Shown here piece after piece: positions 1 to 8,194 of a DNA stretch of 45,496 bases. Origin of the DNA: Beijerinckiaceae bacterium (GTDB lineage: Bacteria; Pseudomonadota; Alphaproteobacteria; Rhizobiales; Beijerinckiaceae). Under the pieces are notes generated by a model, which saw nothing but the letters and a program-made list of their open reading frames with translations, did not search any database and was not told the origin of the DNA. Every line of letters begins with the position of its first letter. The first letter of the stretch is position 1. The stretch is taken from positions 1 to 45,496 of the forward strand of contig VERN01000002.1 in assembly GCA_018882635.1 (NCBI GenBank). The letters are read 5' to 3'. The translations under genes and the position numbers were made by a program.

Positions 1-579
1 CAGCGGCGCGGCAATTGGCGCGACGGCCCTCTGCCGCCTCAGCCCTTACGCGCAAGCGAAAGCCTGATGCGCAGTGCGCTCTTCAGCCGCAATGCCGCCG
101 GCACCATCTCGCCGCGTGAGGCGCTCATTCTCCTTTTGCTGGTGTCGCACCCGAGCCTTTTCGAGCGCCATGTGGAAACGCTCGCCGAATTGGAGTGGAA
201 ACACCGGGATTCTGCAGCCCTTTCAGCCGCTTTGCTGGATCTTGCCGCGATGGGCGGGGCCACGACAGACCTGCCAGAGAGCCTGCGGGCGCAGGGACAT
301 GGGGAATTGCTGGACCGCGTAGAGCAGGCCTTATCGCCCGGCGACCGGTCAGTTCTGCGCGATGGCAAAGCCGGCCTCGCGCCTGATGACCTTTTAAGGC
401 AATCGCTGGCCTTGCATCGGCGCGCTTTGACGCTAAATACGGAACTCCGCTCGGCTGAGCGGGCTTTGGCCGAAGATGCCAGCGACGCCAACCTGGCCTG
501 GGTCCGCGATATCACGGAACAGATTCAGGCGATTGAAGGCATCGAGGCCGATATTGACCGTTTGCGTGCCGGGGGGTGA
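1..579 (+). CDS. dnaG: DNA primase DnaG, C-terminal part (5' end outside window)
   Basis: The reading frame is open from base 1, so the gene starts before the window; about 192 residues are visible. DnaG makes the RNA primers for DNA replication. Only the C-terminal region is seen, the helical domain that in this family binds the replicative helicase DnaB. It shows the typical ISPREALILLLLVSHPSL stretch near the start of the domain, then amphipathic helices rich in Leu, Arg and Glu with ERALAEDASDANLAW near the end. The catalytic zinc-finger and TOPRIM parts are not in the window. The identification rests partly on position: rpoD follows 191 bases downstream, the classic dnaG-rpoD order. The protein ends in Gly-Gly with no odd extension. 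Confidence 0.85.
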   Translation, partial: QRRGNWRDGPLPPQPLRASESLMRSALFSRNAAGTISPREALILLLLVSHPSLFERHVETLAELEWKHRDSAALSAALLDLAAMGGATTDLPESLRAQGHGELLDRVEQALSPGDRSVLRDGKAGLAPDDLLRQSLALHRRALTLNTELRSAERALAEDASDANLAWVRDITEQIQAIEGIEADIDRLRAGG

Positions 580-613
580 CGCCGACGGGAAGAAGGAAGC
601 GGGGGGTAACCTA

Positions 614-640
614 GCCTTGGGATCCGAACGGAACCAAGGC
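614..640 (+). promoter_or_regulatory. Hairpin in the dnaG-rpoD intergenic region
   Basis: Bases 614-620 (GCCTTGG) pair perfectly with 634-640 (CCAAGGC). The loop can pair further, 623-625 TCC with 630-632 GGA. No T-run follows, so it does not look like a normal intrinsic terminator. It lies about 130 bases before the rpoD start and could be an mRNA processing or stability element between dnaG and rpoD. Function is inferred only. Confidence 0.4.
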
Positions 641-770
641 AGGCGCGTCAAGCGGATGATGGTCTCACGGGGCCGGGAAAAGGGCGGCGGAGCACCGGTT
701 CCGGTCCGCCCGCTTATGCGTGAAGAACAACCCTCCCGGACGGGCGGGACGGGTGTGGAGCGATCGGGCG

Positions 771-2753
771 ATGGCCACGAAGACGAATGAGAAGCAGGAA
801 GGCGAGGTCATCGAGGCCCCGCAGACGGACAGTCCCCTTCTGGATCTGACCGATGCTGCCGTCAAAAAGATGATTAAGACCGCCAAGAAGCGCGGCTATG
901 TCACTTATGACGAGTTGAACGAAGTCCTGCCGTCTGACCAGACCACGTCCGACCAGATCGAAGATATTTACGCGATGCTCAATGAGATGGGCATCAACGT
1001 TGTCGAACCCGAAGAAGCTAGCGAAGAAGGCTCAGCTGAAGGCGGCGACGAAGGAGACGAGGAAGAAGGCGGCGATCTCGTTGAAGCATCGCCTCGCACC
1101 GTTGCCATCTCCGAGAAGAAATCCGAACCCGGTGAACGCACGGACGATCCGGTCCGCATGTATTTGCGCGAGATGGGATCGGTCGAACTGTTATCGCGCG
1201 AAGGCGAAATCGCCATCGCCAAGCGCATCGAGGCTGGCCGCGAAGCCATGATCGCCGGGCTCTGCGAAAGCCCGCTGACATTCCAAGCGATCATCATCTG
1301 GCGCGATGAACTCAATGACGGCAAGGTTCTCTTGCGCGACATCATTGATCTAGAAGCGACCTATGCTGGTCCGGAAGGACGGGGCGCGCCCAAGATTGAT
1401 GCCGACGCAGAAGGCGAAGCCGAAGCCGAAGTGAACGAGCCCGAGATCCCGGAAGGTGATCTCGAAGAAGACGACATGGAAAACAATGTGTCGTTGTCGG
1501 CCATGGAAGCGGAATTGAAGCCGAAAGTTCTCGAAACTTTCGACAACATCGCCGATAGCTACAAAAAGCTGCGCCGCCTTCAGGACCAAAAGGTCGAAGC
1601 GAAGCTTCAGAACGACTCTCTCTCCCCAGCTCAAGAGCGTAAATATAAAAAGCTCAAGGAAGAGATCGTCACGCACGTCAAATCCTTGTCGCTCAACCAG
1701 AACCGCATTGATGCGCTGGTCGAGCAACTTTACGACATTAACAAGCGCCTGATTGGCCTTGAAGGTCGGCTGATGCGCTTGGCTGAAAGCCATAAGGTTT
1801 CGCGCGAAGACTTCCTGAAAAACTATCAGGGTTCAGAGCTTGATCCGAAATGGTTGCTGCGCGTCTCGAAGCTTGGCACGAAGGGCTGGAAGCAATTCGT
1901 CGCCGCCGAGAAGGATGGTATCCGTGACATTCGTCAGGACATCCACGCGCTCGCATCAGAGACCGGGCTCGAAATTCAAGAATTCCGCCGTATCGTTCAT
2001 CTCGTCCAGAAGGGCGAGCGTGAAGCCCGTCAGGCGAAGAAGGAAATGGTCGAGGCCAATCTGCGTCTCGTGATCTCGATCGCCAAGAAATACACCAATC
2101 GCGGCCTGCAATTCCTCGATCTCATTCAGGAAGGCAATATCGGCCTGATGAAAGCGGTCGATAAATTCGAATATCGCCGCGGTTATAAATTTTCGACCTA
2201 CGCTACCTGGTGGATTCGTCAGGCGATCACCCGTTCGATTGCTGACCAAGCGCGCACGATCCGTATTCCGGTGCACATGATCGAAACGATCAACAAGATC
2301 GTTCGCACGTCGCGCCAGATGCTGCATGAAATTGGCCGCGAACCGACACCGGAAGAGCTCGCTGAGAAGCTGGCCATGCCGCTTGAGAAAGTGCGCAAGG
2401 TCCTTAAAATCGCCAAAGAACCGATCTCGCTTGAAACACCGATCGGCGACGAGGAAGATTCACACCTCGGCGATTTCATCGAAGACAAGAACGCGATCCT
2501 GCCTATCGACGCCGCGATCCAGTCGAACCTGCGTGAAACGACAACGCGCGTGCTCGCCTCGCTCACCCCACGTGAAGAACGCGTGCTCCGCATGCGCTTT
2601 GGTATCGGCATGAATACCGACCACACGCTTGAAGAAGTGGGACAGCAATTCTCAGTGACGCGCGAACGTATTCGTCAGATTGAAGCGAAAGCCCTTCGCA
2701 AGCTCAAACATCCGAGCCGCTCGCGCAAGCTCCGCAGCTTCCTCGACAATTGA
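771..2753 (+). CDS. rpoD: RNA polymerase primary sigma factor RpoD (sigma-70)
   Basis: This is the housekeeping sigma factor, which directs RNA polymerase to most promoters. The ATG at 771 gives 660 residues beginning MATKTNEK, with a GGAG about 11 bases upstream; an in-frame start at 720 would add 17 unlikely residues. Region 1.1 is at the N-terminus, followed by the acidic non-conserved region usual in large proteobacterial RpoD (runs of Glu and Asp around residues 80-110 and 205-245). Region 2 starts near residue 426 with the core-binding and -10 recognition block ([20 protein letters not shown], then [13 protein letters not shown]). Region 4.2, the -35 helix-turn-helix, lies near residue 617 ([20 protein letters not shown]). 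Everything expected is intact. It is followed by a strong terminator. Confidence 0.98.
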   Translation: MATKTNEKQEGEVIEAPQTDSPLLDLTDAAVKKMIKTAKKRGYVTYDELNEVLPSDQTTSDQIEDIYAMLNEMGINVVEPEEASEEGSAEGGDEGDEEEGGDLVEASPRTVAISEKKSEPGERTDDPVRMYLREMGSVELLSREGEIAIAKRIEAGREAMIAGLCESPLTFQAIIIWRDELNDGKVLLRDIIDLEATYAGPEGRGAPKIDADAEGEAEAEVNEPEIPEGDLEEDDMENNVSLSAMEAELKPKVLETFDNIADSYKKLRRLQDQKVEAKLQNDSLSPAQERKYKKLKEEIVTHVKSLSLNQNRIDALVEQLYDINKRLIGLEGRLMRLAESHKVSREDFLKNYQGSELDPKWLLRVSKLGTKGWKQFVAAEKDGIRDIRQDIHALASETGLEIQEFRRIVHLVQKGEREARQAKKEMVEANLRLVISIAKKYTNRGLQFLDLIQEGNIGLMKAVDKFEYRRGYKFSTYATWWIRQAITRSIADQARTIRIPVHMIETINKIVRTSRQMLHEIGREPTPEELAEKLAMPLEKVRKVLKIAKEPISLETPIGDEEDSHLGDFIEDKNAILPIDAAIQSNLRETTTRVLASLTPREERVLRMRFGIGMNTDHTLEEVGQQFSVTRERIRQIEAKALRKLKHPSRSRKLRSFLDN

Positions 2754-2777
2754 TCGGTCCATGATCGGTCAAGATAC

Positions 2778-2805
2778 AAAGCCCCGCCAAGGCGGGGCTT
2801 TTTCT
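2778..2805 (+). terminator. Intrinsic terminator of rpoD
   Basis: A GC-rich stem, AAAGCCCCGCC (2778-2788) with GGCGGGGCTTT, has a two-base AA spacer and runs into a T-rich tract (TTTTTCTTT). It lies 25 bases after the rpoD stop. The GCCCCGC stem recurs in the terminators of rplY and petC in this window. Confidence 0.9.
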
Positions 2806-2835
2806 TTGGCGCATATCGTTTTATTTCCCGGTCCA

Positions 2836-2864
2836 ACAAAAAGGGCGCCATCGCTGGCGCCCTT
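2836..2864 (-). terminator. Intrinsic terminator of the porin gene
   Basis: On the minus strand AAGGGCGCCA pairs perfectly with TGGCGCCCTT around a GCGA tetraloop (2841-2864), followed by five T residues. It ends the minus-strand porin gene and sits back to back with the rpoD terminator. Confidence 0.85.
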
Positions 2865-2885
2865 GAAGTCTGCGGGAGGAAACGC

Positions 2886-3806
2886 TTACTTCGACGGCGC
2901 GAAGATGCCGGTCTGGCTGGCCGTGATATCAACCGAAAGCGTGGCAATGAATGTCGGTCCGCACCAATTGGACCGGCCGCTACCGCTGAACACGCCTTGT
3001 GGATCAGACGTCAACGTAAAGCACTGGCTCTTTGAAAGGTTGGTGTCGTGATAACGCAGATCAAGCGTCGCGATCTGATAGGTGTAACCAACGCCAATAT
3101 TGCCATAGGTGTAATCGGGCAAACGGACACTCCCAAGCGTCGCATTGGTGGTGCCGAGGAAATAACGGCCCAACTCGCCCGAGACATAACCGCCCTTCAA
3201 GAAGGGCGTATTATACTTCGCAGTGAGTGACGTGTAGGTGCCATAAGCGCCGGTTCCCAGCCAGTTCCATGTGTAGAACACGTTCGCGCCGATTGTGAGA
3301 TCCTCCCACGTATAAGCACCCTTGGCCGCCAATTCGAACATATCCGTGTTCTTCGGCGTCCAGATCACGCCATTGTTAATGAGCTGCGTCTCATTCGGAT
3401 AAATGTAGCCAATGCCGCCAAAATCGAATGTGAAATCACCAAATTTCGGGCGGATACCAAAGGTGAGATCAATTTCAGCGGACGGATTTGTCGCCAAATT
3501 GACCGAGCTCGCCGCAACCCCAGCATAGAAAAAATTATCCATCAGCTGGAGTTCGCCATAGGCCTGAACAGCTGGCTTACGGTCGGATTGGGAAATGCCG
3601 CGGAAATTGTAGTCGGTTAGTCCGCGCGCACCGAATACGAAATCATAAGGAACGCTCTGTGCAGCAGGCGCAGCCGGCTCCGGCTTTTTCTCTGACGGAT
3701 CAGCTGCCAAAACGCTGCTCGACAACAGTACTCCCGCAACGATCGCTGCCATTTTGATGTGCAATTTGCTGTGAAGCAGCACGTCACTTGCCCGGTAATT
3801 GCTCAT
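2886..3806 (-). CDS. TorF-family putative outer-membrane porin
   Basis: A 306-residue exported protein. The ATG at 3806 has a GGGGG ribosome site just upstream and gives a signal peptide with hydrophobic core MAAIVAGVLLSSSVLA and likely cleavage before ADPSEKK. The mature part begins with a Pro/Glu-rich linker and then alternating beta-strand sequence (YDFVFGARGLTDYNFRGISQ, VNLATNPSAEIDLTFG, FDFGGIGYIYPNE), as in the TorF/Gcw_chp family of putative outer-membrane channels. It ends with short hydrophobic strands (FIATLSVDIT) typical of a barrel closure. A longer in-frame ORF reaches 3944, but those residues do not resemble a leader. Substrate is unknown. It is transcribed alone with its own terminator. 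Confidence 0.8.
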   Translation of the reverse strand: MSNYRASDVLLHSKLHIKMAAIVAGVLLSSSVLAADPSEKKPEPAAPAAQSVPYDFVFGARGLTDYNFRGISQSDRKPAVQAYGELQLMDNFFYAGVAASSVNLATNPSAEIDLTFGIRPKFGDFTFDFGGIGYIYPNETQLINNGVIWTPKNTDMFELAAKGAYTWEDLTIGANVFYTWNWLGTGAYGTYTSLTAKYNTPFLKGGYVSGELGRYFLGTTNATLGSVRLPDYTYGNIGVGYTYQIATLDLRYHDTNLSKSQCFTLTSDPQGVFSGSGRSNWCGPTFIATLSVDITASQTGIFAPSK

Positions 3807-3933
3807 AAATCCCCCAAAATCCGACTCGAACCATGAACTGGGGGGAAGGGTGCAAAAGCGCGGCCAGCGTCGCTCCAGTGAAGCGCAAGCGCCACAGCAC
3901 GCGAGTAACTGTGTCGTTGGTGCATCATCCGGT

Positions 3934-3962
3934 TTGACGGTCATCGCCCAGAACTTTAGAAC
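3934..3962 (+). promoter_or_regulatory. Probable sigma-70 promoter for the 84-residue protein
   Basis: TTGACG at 3934-3939 and TAGAAC at 3957-3962 are separated by 17 bases, a good -35 match with a moderate -10. Transcription would start near 3969, at the beginning of a leader rich in short hairpins. Confidence 0.45.
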
Positions 3963-3983
3963 CGGAGCGGGTGTTTTTGACCC

Positions 3984-4010
3984 GCCTGTTCTGTGCAGGC
4001 TTCATTTTTT
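3984..4010 (+). promoter_or_regulatory. Terminator-like hairpin in the leader of the 84-residue gene
   Basis: GCCTG (3984-3988) pairs with CAGGC (3996-4000) and is followed by TTCATTTTTT, which ends exactly where the AGGAG ribosome site begins (4011). An adjacent hairpin, GCGGGT/ACCCGC at 3967-3985, shares two bases with it. The layout resembles a leader attenuator, but the stem is only 5 bp. Confidence 0.35.
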
Positions 4011-4022
4011 AGGAGTTGCCCT

Positions 4023-4277
4023 ATGACCGTTCGATATTCGATCGAAATAATTTCGCGTCTGGTGAACCGCCATTTATCGGCCCTCGTTTCTGAAGCGCGC
4101 CTCAACGGTATTGAACTCGAAGATCTGACAATTGAGCTGGCGGCCCATGCAAGCTGTGCAGCCCTTAGCTTCTGGACAGCAGACGATCTTCATGGCCTGC
4201 TGGATGCTGCCGCCGCCGAAATCAACACGCGCGCAGACGCCGATCTGAGCCGCGTTGAAGCGGCAGGGTCGGCCTGA
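4023..4277 (+). CDS. Small protein of unknown function (84 residues)
   Basis: I do not recognise this protein. The ATG at 4023 is preceded by AGGAG eight bases upstream and gives MTVRYSIEIISRLV; an earlier in-frame start at 3993 lacks such a site. The product is soluble, mostly helical by composition (Ala, Leu and Glu rich), with no signal peptide, membrane segment or metal motif, and it ends in an acidic, Ala-rich tail. It has a plausible promoter at 3934-3962, so it is probably expressed on its own. The next gene, a winged-helix protein, starts 147 bases downstream on the same strand and could be cotranscribed. GC content and codon use match the neighbours. Confidence 0.65.
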   Translation: MTVRYSIEIISRLVNRHLSALVSEARLNGIELEDLTIELAAHASCAALSFWTADDLHGLLDAAAAEINTRADADLSRVEAAGSA

Positions 4278-4424
4278 GCAAGCGACAGCAAGACGGACAG
4301 TGGCGTTCTAACAGGCCAAAGCTCATTTTAGGGTTTTGCACCTGTATCGAGTCTAAAAGCCGCTTTCTTGCGCAGGGATTCGGTGTTTTGTGGATGTTGC
4401 AATTCTGTGTGTCCCCAAGTCCAA

Positions 4425-4841
4425 ATGACCACTCGATCCAACGACCCTGACCTGCCTTCGGCCACCACTGACGAGCAACTGCCCCTGCTGGTTCGGCTCG
4501 AGCTTGAACTTGTGCGCATGCGGCGTCGCCTAATCGGTGACGAACAAAGCGATCCTGTCTGGGCCATGGTGCTTGAGCTCTGCGCAGCCCGGCTTGAGGG
4601 ACGCGAACTGTCCGTCACGAGCCTCTGCTTGGCCTCAGGCCTGCCCGTGACGACAGCCCTGCGCCGTCTGGATGAGCTGGAACGGGATGGTAAGATCACG
4701 CGCAACCCCGACCGGACCGATCGCCGTCGCGTCTTTGTGGCCCTGGACGCCCAGTTTCATGACCGGATCCTCGTTCAACTCCTCGCCATGAACCGACTGA
4801 GGCAAGACCTGCTCCCCATCGCGACCAATGAAGCGCTTTAA
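4425..4841 (+). CDS. Winged-helix DNA-binding protein, MarR-like
   Basis: A 138-residue likely transcription factor. The middle reads as a winged helix-turn-helix: VWAMVLELCAARLEGRELSV, then SLCLASGLPVTTALRRLDEL (recognition helix), then a charged wing NPDRTDRRRVFVAL. That wing (DRTDRRR) is typical of MarR-type and related regulators. A helix follows at the C-terminus (FHDRILVQLLAMNRL), probably for dimerisation. The ATG at 4425 was chosen because the upstream extension contains Cys-rich non-homologous sequence; no strong ribosome site is visible. The target is unknown. A candidate small RNA lies just downstream. Confidence 0.7.
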   Translation: MTTRSNDPDLPSATTDEQLPLLVRLELELVRMRRRLIGDEQSDPVWAMVLELCAARLEGRELSVTSLCLASGLPVTTALRRLDELERDGKITRNPDRTDRRRVFVALDAQFHDRILVQLLAMNRLRQDLLPIATNEAL

Positions 4842-4909
4842 ATGTGAAGTAGCGCTGCAAATACTAATGGGCAGGCATGCTGCCATATGCGTTGTTTGCA
4901 GACCTCGTT

Positions 4910-5054
4910 CGCGACATATTCATGTCGGTTTTCTTGAGAGGCACCTACCCCCTCCCGGTGCCGGGCTCGCGCAAACCGTTCCCCTCTGGAAGTTTTCAGG
5001 CATCGGCCTGATCTGACTTCAAGGCCCGATCTCAAGATCGGGCTTTTTCTTTTT
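4910..5054 (+). ncRNA. Candidate small regulatory RNA with C-rich hairpin loop
   Basis: This gene-free stretch holds three hairpins in a row. The first is GACAT(4913-4917)/ATGTC(4922-4926). The second is GGCACC(4940-4945)/GGTGCC(4957-4962), exposing an 11-base loop TACCCCCTCCC. The third is a strong terminator at 5024-5054. C-rich loops that can pair with Shine-Dalgarno sequences are a known trait of alphaproteobacterial trans-acting sRNAs (for example the alpha-r14 and CcsR families with their CCUCCUCCC loops). I could not find a clear promoter, so the 5' end is a guess; it may also be cut from the mRNA of the upstream regulator. The remainder of the gap (4842-4909) holds a GGCAG/CTGCC hairpin at 4870-4884. 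Confidence 0.5.
5024..5054 (+). terminator. Intrinsic terminator ending the sRNA candidate
   Basis: GCCCGATC (5024-5031) and GATCGGGC (5036-5043) pair around a TCAA loop and run into TTTTTCTTTTT. No protein gene ends within 180 bases upstream, which supports a non-coding transcript. Confidence 0.85.
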
Positions 5055-5156
5055 GTGGCGCAATCTTTAGCTGCAGCGGGACGATGTTGAGATCAAATCG
5101 TGCCTCAACGATTTGGAACGCAATCAGGCGCCCCTCAAGCGCCAGCGATAGCACCC

Positions 5157-5186
5157 ATAAAAAATGGCCGCTCGAAAGCGGCCATT
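5157..5186 (-). terminator. Intrinsic terminator of the aminotransferase gene
   Basis: On the minus strand AATGGCCGCT and AGCGGCCATT form a 10-bp stem around a TTCG tetraloop (5163-5186), followed by a T-run. It lies 30 bases after the aminotransferase stop. Between it and the sRNA terminator (5055-5156) I see no gene. Confidence 0.9.
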
Positions 5187-5216
5187 CTCTAACGTCCCTG
5201 AAGGGAGCCTCGATAC

Positions 5217-6461
<1,245 letters not shown>

Positions 6462-6665
6462 CTAGTCGCCCGCCACGGCTTGGGCAAGCTGAAAGGCCCA
6501 TCCAGCCCCCTTTATTGGTGAAAAAAGCGCAAGCGAGGGCCGTTCCGATGGTCTGCTGCTTTGATCGCGATAAGGGGATTGAAGGCCTAGGACGGACCTT
6601 AGGTTGATCTGTGCTATGCGCGTTGCGAGGCGGCTGCCCCAACGAGACCAAGCCGCAGCGGCGGA

Positions 6666-7016
6666 TCAGCCCCGGAAAACCAATCCAGCACCGAGAGCGA
6701 TAAGCAAAAAGCCGGCGGCATGATTCCAGCTGAGCGGCTCCTTCAAAACAAACACTGAGAAACCCGCGAAAACCACGAGCGTAATGACTTCCTGAATGGT
6801 TTTGAGTTCAGCCGCCGAATAAACTTCATGCCCGATGCGGTTGGCCGGAACGGCAAGACAATACTCAATAAAAGCAATGCCCCAACTCGCCAAAATCACG
6901 AGCGGCAGCGCCACGCTTTTATATTTGAGATGGCCATACCATGCGATCGTCATGAAGACGTTCGAGGCAATCAGCAGCAGGATTGGCAGAAGGGTCGGCG
7001 AGAGAGGAAGGGTCAT
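6666..7016 (-). CDS. DUF486 (DMT-like) small membrane protein
   Basis: A 116-residue inner-membrane protein with four predicted hydrophobic helices: LLPILLLIASNVFMTIAWYG, ALPLVILASWGIAFIEYCLA, ITLVVFAGFSVFVLKE and AAGFLLIALGAGLVF. The sequence pattern is that of the DUF486 family, which resembles half of a drug/metabolite transporter. No function is established. The start at 7016 has a GGAAG-type ribosome site. The gap on its upstream side (7017-7088) and the 246 bases on its downstream side towards the aminotransferase hold no other gene that I can support. Confidence 0.85.
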   Translation of the reverse strand: MTLPLSPTLLPILLLIASNVFMTIAWYGHLKYKSVALPLVILASWGIAFIEYCLAVPANRIGHEVYSAAELKTIQEVITLVVFAGFSVFVLKEPLSWNHAAGFLLIALGAGLVFRG

Positions 7017-7088
7017 CGGTCGGCTATCAGGCAGGGTGGCGGAAAGACCGCCATTGTGAACCCTGCCCTGAGACCGGACAACCGAAGA

Positions 7089-7370
7089 TCAGCGACGGCG
7101 CTGAGGGCCACCACGTTGCGGCGGACGCGGACCGGCCGAAGCCGCGCGCTCATCCTTATGGCGGAAAATGAGACGCCCTTTTTCAAGATCGTAAGGCGAC
7201 ATTTCGACCGTCACACGGTCGCCAGCCAGCGTCTTGATGCGGTTCTTTTTCATCTTGCCCGCAGTATAGGCAATGATGGAATGGCCGCTGTCGAGTTCGA
7301 CGCGGTAGCGCGCATCGGGCAGAATTTCCGTCACGCGGCCTTCAAATTCGATGAGCTGTTCTTTAGCCAT
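7089..7370 (-). CDS. infA: Translation initiation factor IF-1
   Basis: A 93-residue cytosolic factor that binds the A site of the 30S subunit during initiation. The whole S1/OB fold is present: [38 protein letters not shown], and [18 protein letters not shown]. It has an extra Arg/Pro/Gly tail ([15 protein letters not shown]) not found in the 72-residue E. coli protein; alphaproteobacteria often carry such a second, tailed IF-1. The ATG at 7370 follows a GGAG site. The cold-shock gene is just upstream on the same strand, with a terminator between. The pairing fits the known role of IF-1 in cold adaptation. Confidence 0.93.
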   Translation of the reverse strand: MAKEQLIEFEGRVTEILPDARYRVELDSGHSIIAYTAGKMKKNRIKTLAGDRVTVEMSPYDLEKGRLIFRHKDERAASAGPRPPQRGGPQRRR

Positions 7371-7389
7371 CGGTACTCCGTTCAGATCC

Positions 7390-7422
7390 CAAACAAAAAC
7401 CGCCGTTCGCGGGAACGGCGGT
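7390..7422 (-). terminator. Intrinsic terminator between cspA and infA
   Basis: On the minus strand ACCGCCGTTC and GAACGGCGGT form a perfect 10-bp stem (7399-7422), followed by TTTTTG. It separates cspA from infA, so infA depends on read-through or its own promoter. Confidence 0.85.
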
Positions 7423-7465
7423 CAGCGTTGAAGGCCCGCTCACGCAGGCCTTCGATACTGCCGAA

Positions 7466-7675
7466 TTAGACGGCGCGAAGATTCGTGGCCGAAGTCTTGC
7501 CCGAACGCTGGTCGGTCTGCAACTCATAGCCGATCTTCTGGCCTTCGCGGAGGCCACGCATGCCAGCGCGCTCAAGCGCGGTCGCATGAACGAACACGTC
7601 CTTGCCACCTTCATCCGGCTGAATGAAGCCGTAACCCTTGGTTTCGTTGTACCACTTAACAGTACCGGTCGACAT
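7466..7675 (-). CDS. cspA: Cold-shock protein, CspA family
   Basis: A 69-residue single-strand nucleic-acid binding protein and RNA chaperone. Both RNA-binding motifs are visible: KGYGFI (RNP1) and DVFVHA (RNP2). The N-terminus MSTGTVKWYNETKG is typical. The ORF can be extended to 7798, but the ATG at 7675 has an AAGGA site upstream and matches the family start. Like other csp genes it has a long gene-free region upstream (7676-7949), room for an untranslated leader; I found no clear promoter there. Confidence 0.95.
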   Translation of the reverse strand: MSTGTVKWYNETKGYGFIQPDEGGKDVFVHATALERAGMRGLREGQKIGYELQTDQRSGKTSATNLRAV

Positions 7676-7949
7676 CGTTGCAGTCCTTGTTCCATTTGCA
7701 CGTTCTGGGCAGCTTCCCGCCCGGTTAGTCGAAGATTGGTGAGGAGGCTGAAACGTGCGCCCGGTTTCAGGCGAAGCGGACCAGTTCGTCATGGCCAATT
7801 CGATCCGAAAGAATAAGCGGAAGATTGTGGCTTTTTAGCGGCAAAATTGTGGCAGAGATTTCCCGCAGGTCAGCCGGGGCCGATGAGGCCCGGCCAATCG
7901 GTCAGGCGAGGAAAAACCGGCTACTGTTCATGCCGAGAAGGGCCATGCA

Positions 7950-8120
7950 ATGAGCGAGGATCGTTTCGGGGCCGATTATTATCGCGAAATGACTGACATC
8001 ATTCTCTCCCGCCCAGCTCCTCCTCTCTATGGGACGACGGACGGCCCGCCTTGCCATCGGGCAGATGAATATCCTTACCTAAGGGAATTCCATTGTGCCT
8101 CGCGAGCCCGGCTGTTCTAA
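7950..8120 (+). CDS. Possible small protein (56 residues), unknown
   Basis: An ORF too short for usual gene callers lies in the 519-base gap between cspA and uvrB. The ATG at 7950 has GAGAAGG about eight bases upstream. The product, [20 protein letters not shown] followed by a Pro-rich part, has no signal or membrane segment, and I do not recognise it. It is on the same strand as uvrB and ends 74 bases before the chosen uvrB start. It may be real or chance. The rest of the gap (7676-7949 and 8121-8194) shows nothing I can name. Confidence 0.35.
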   Translation: MSEDRFGADYYREMTDIILSRPAPPLYGTTDGPPCHRADEYPYLREFHCASRARLF

Positions 8121-8194
8121 TTTTGTGTCGATTCTGGTCGGCTTGGATCGGCGCAACCCTTGCCGCATGCCACCCCTACCGCCATGTTCGCCCC

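Noticed and set aside
4842-5054. 6S RNA or SRP RNA as an identity for the gap transcript
   Set aside because: No long rod with a central bubble and no GGAAGCAGCC-type SRP loop; three short hairpins fit a trans-acting sRNA better.
6828-7469. 213-residue plus-strand frame over the DUF486 gene and infA
   Set aside because: Overlaps two real genes and a terminator on the opposite strand; low-complexity basic sequence.
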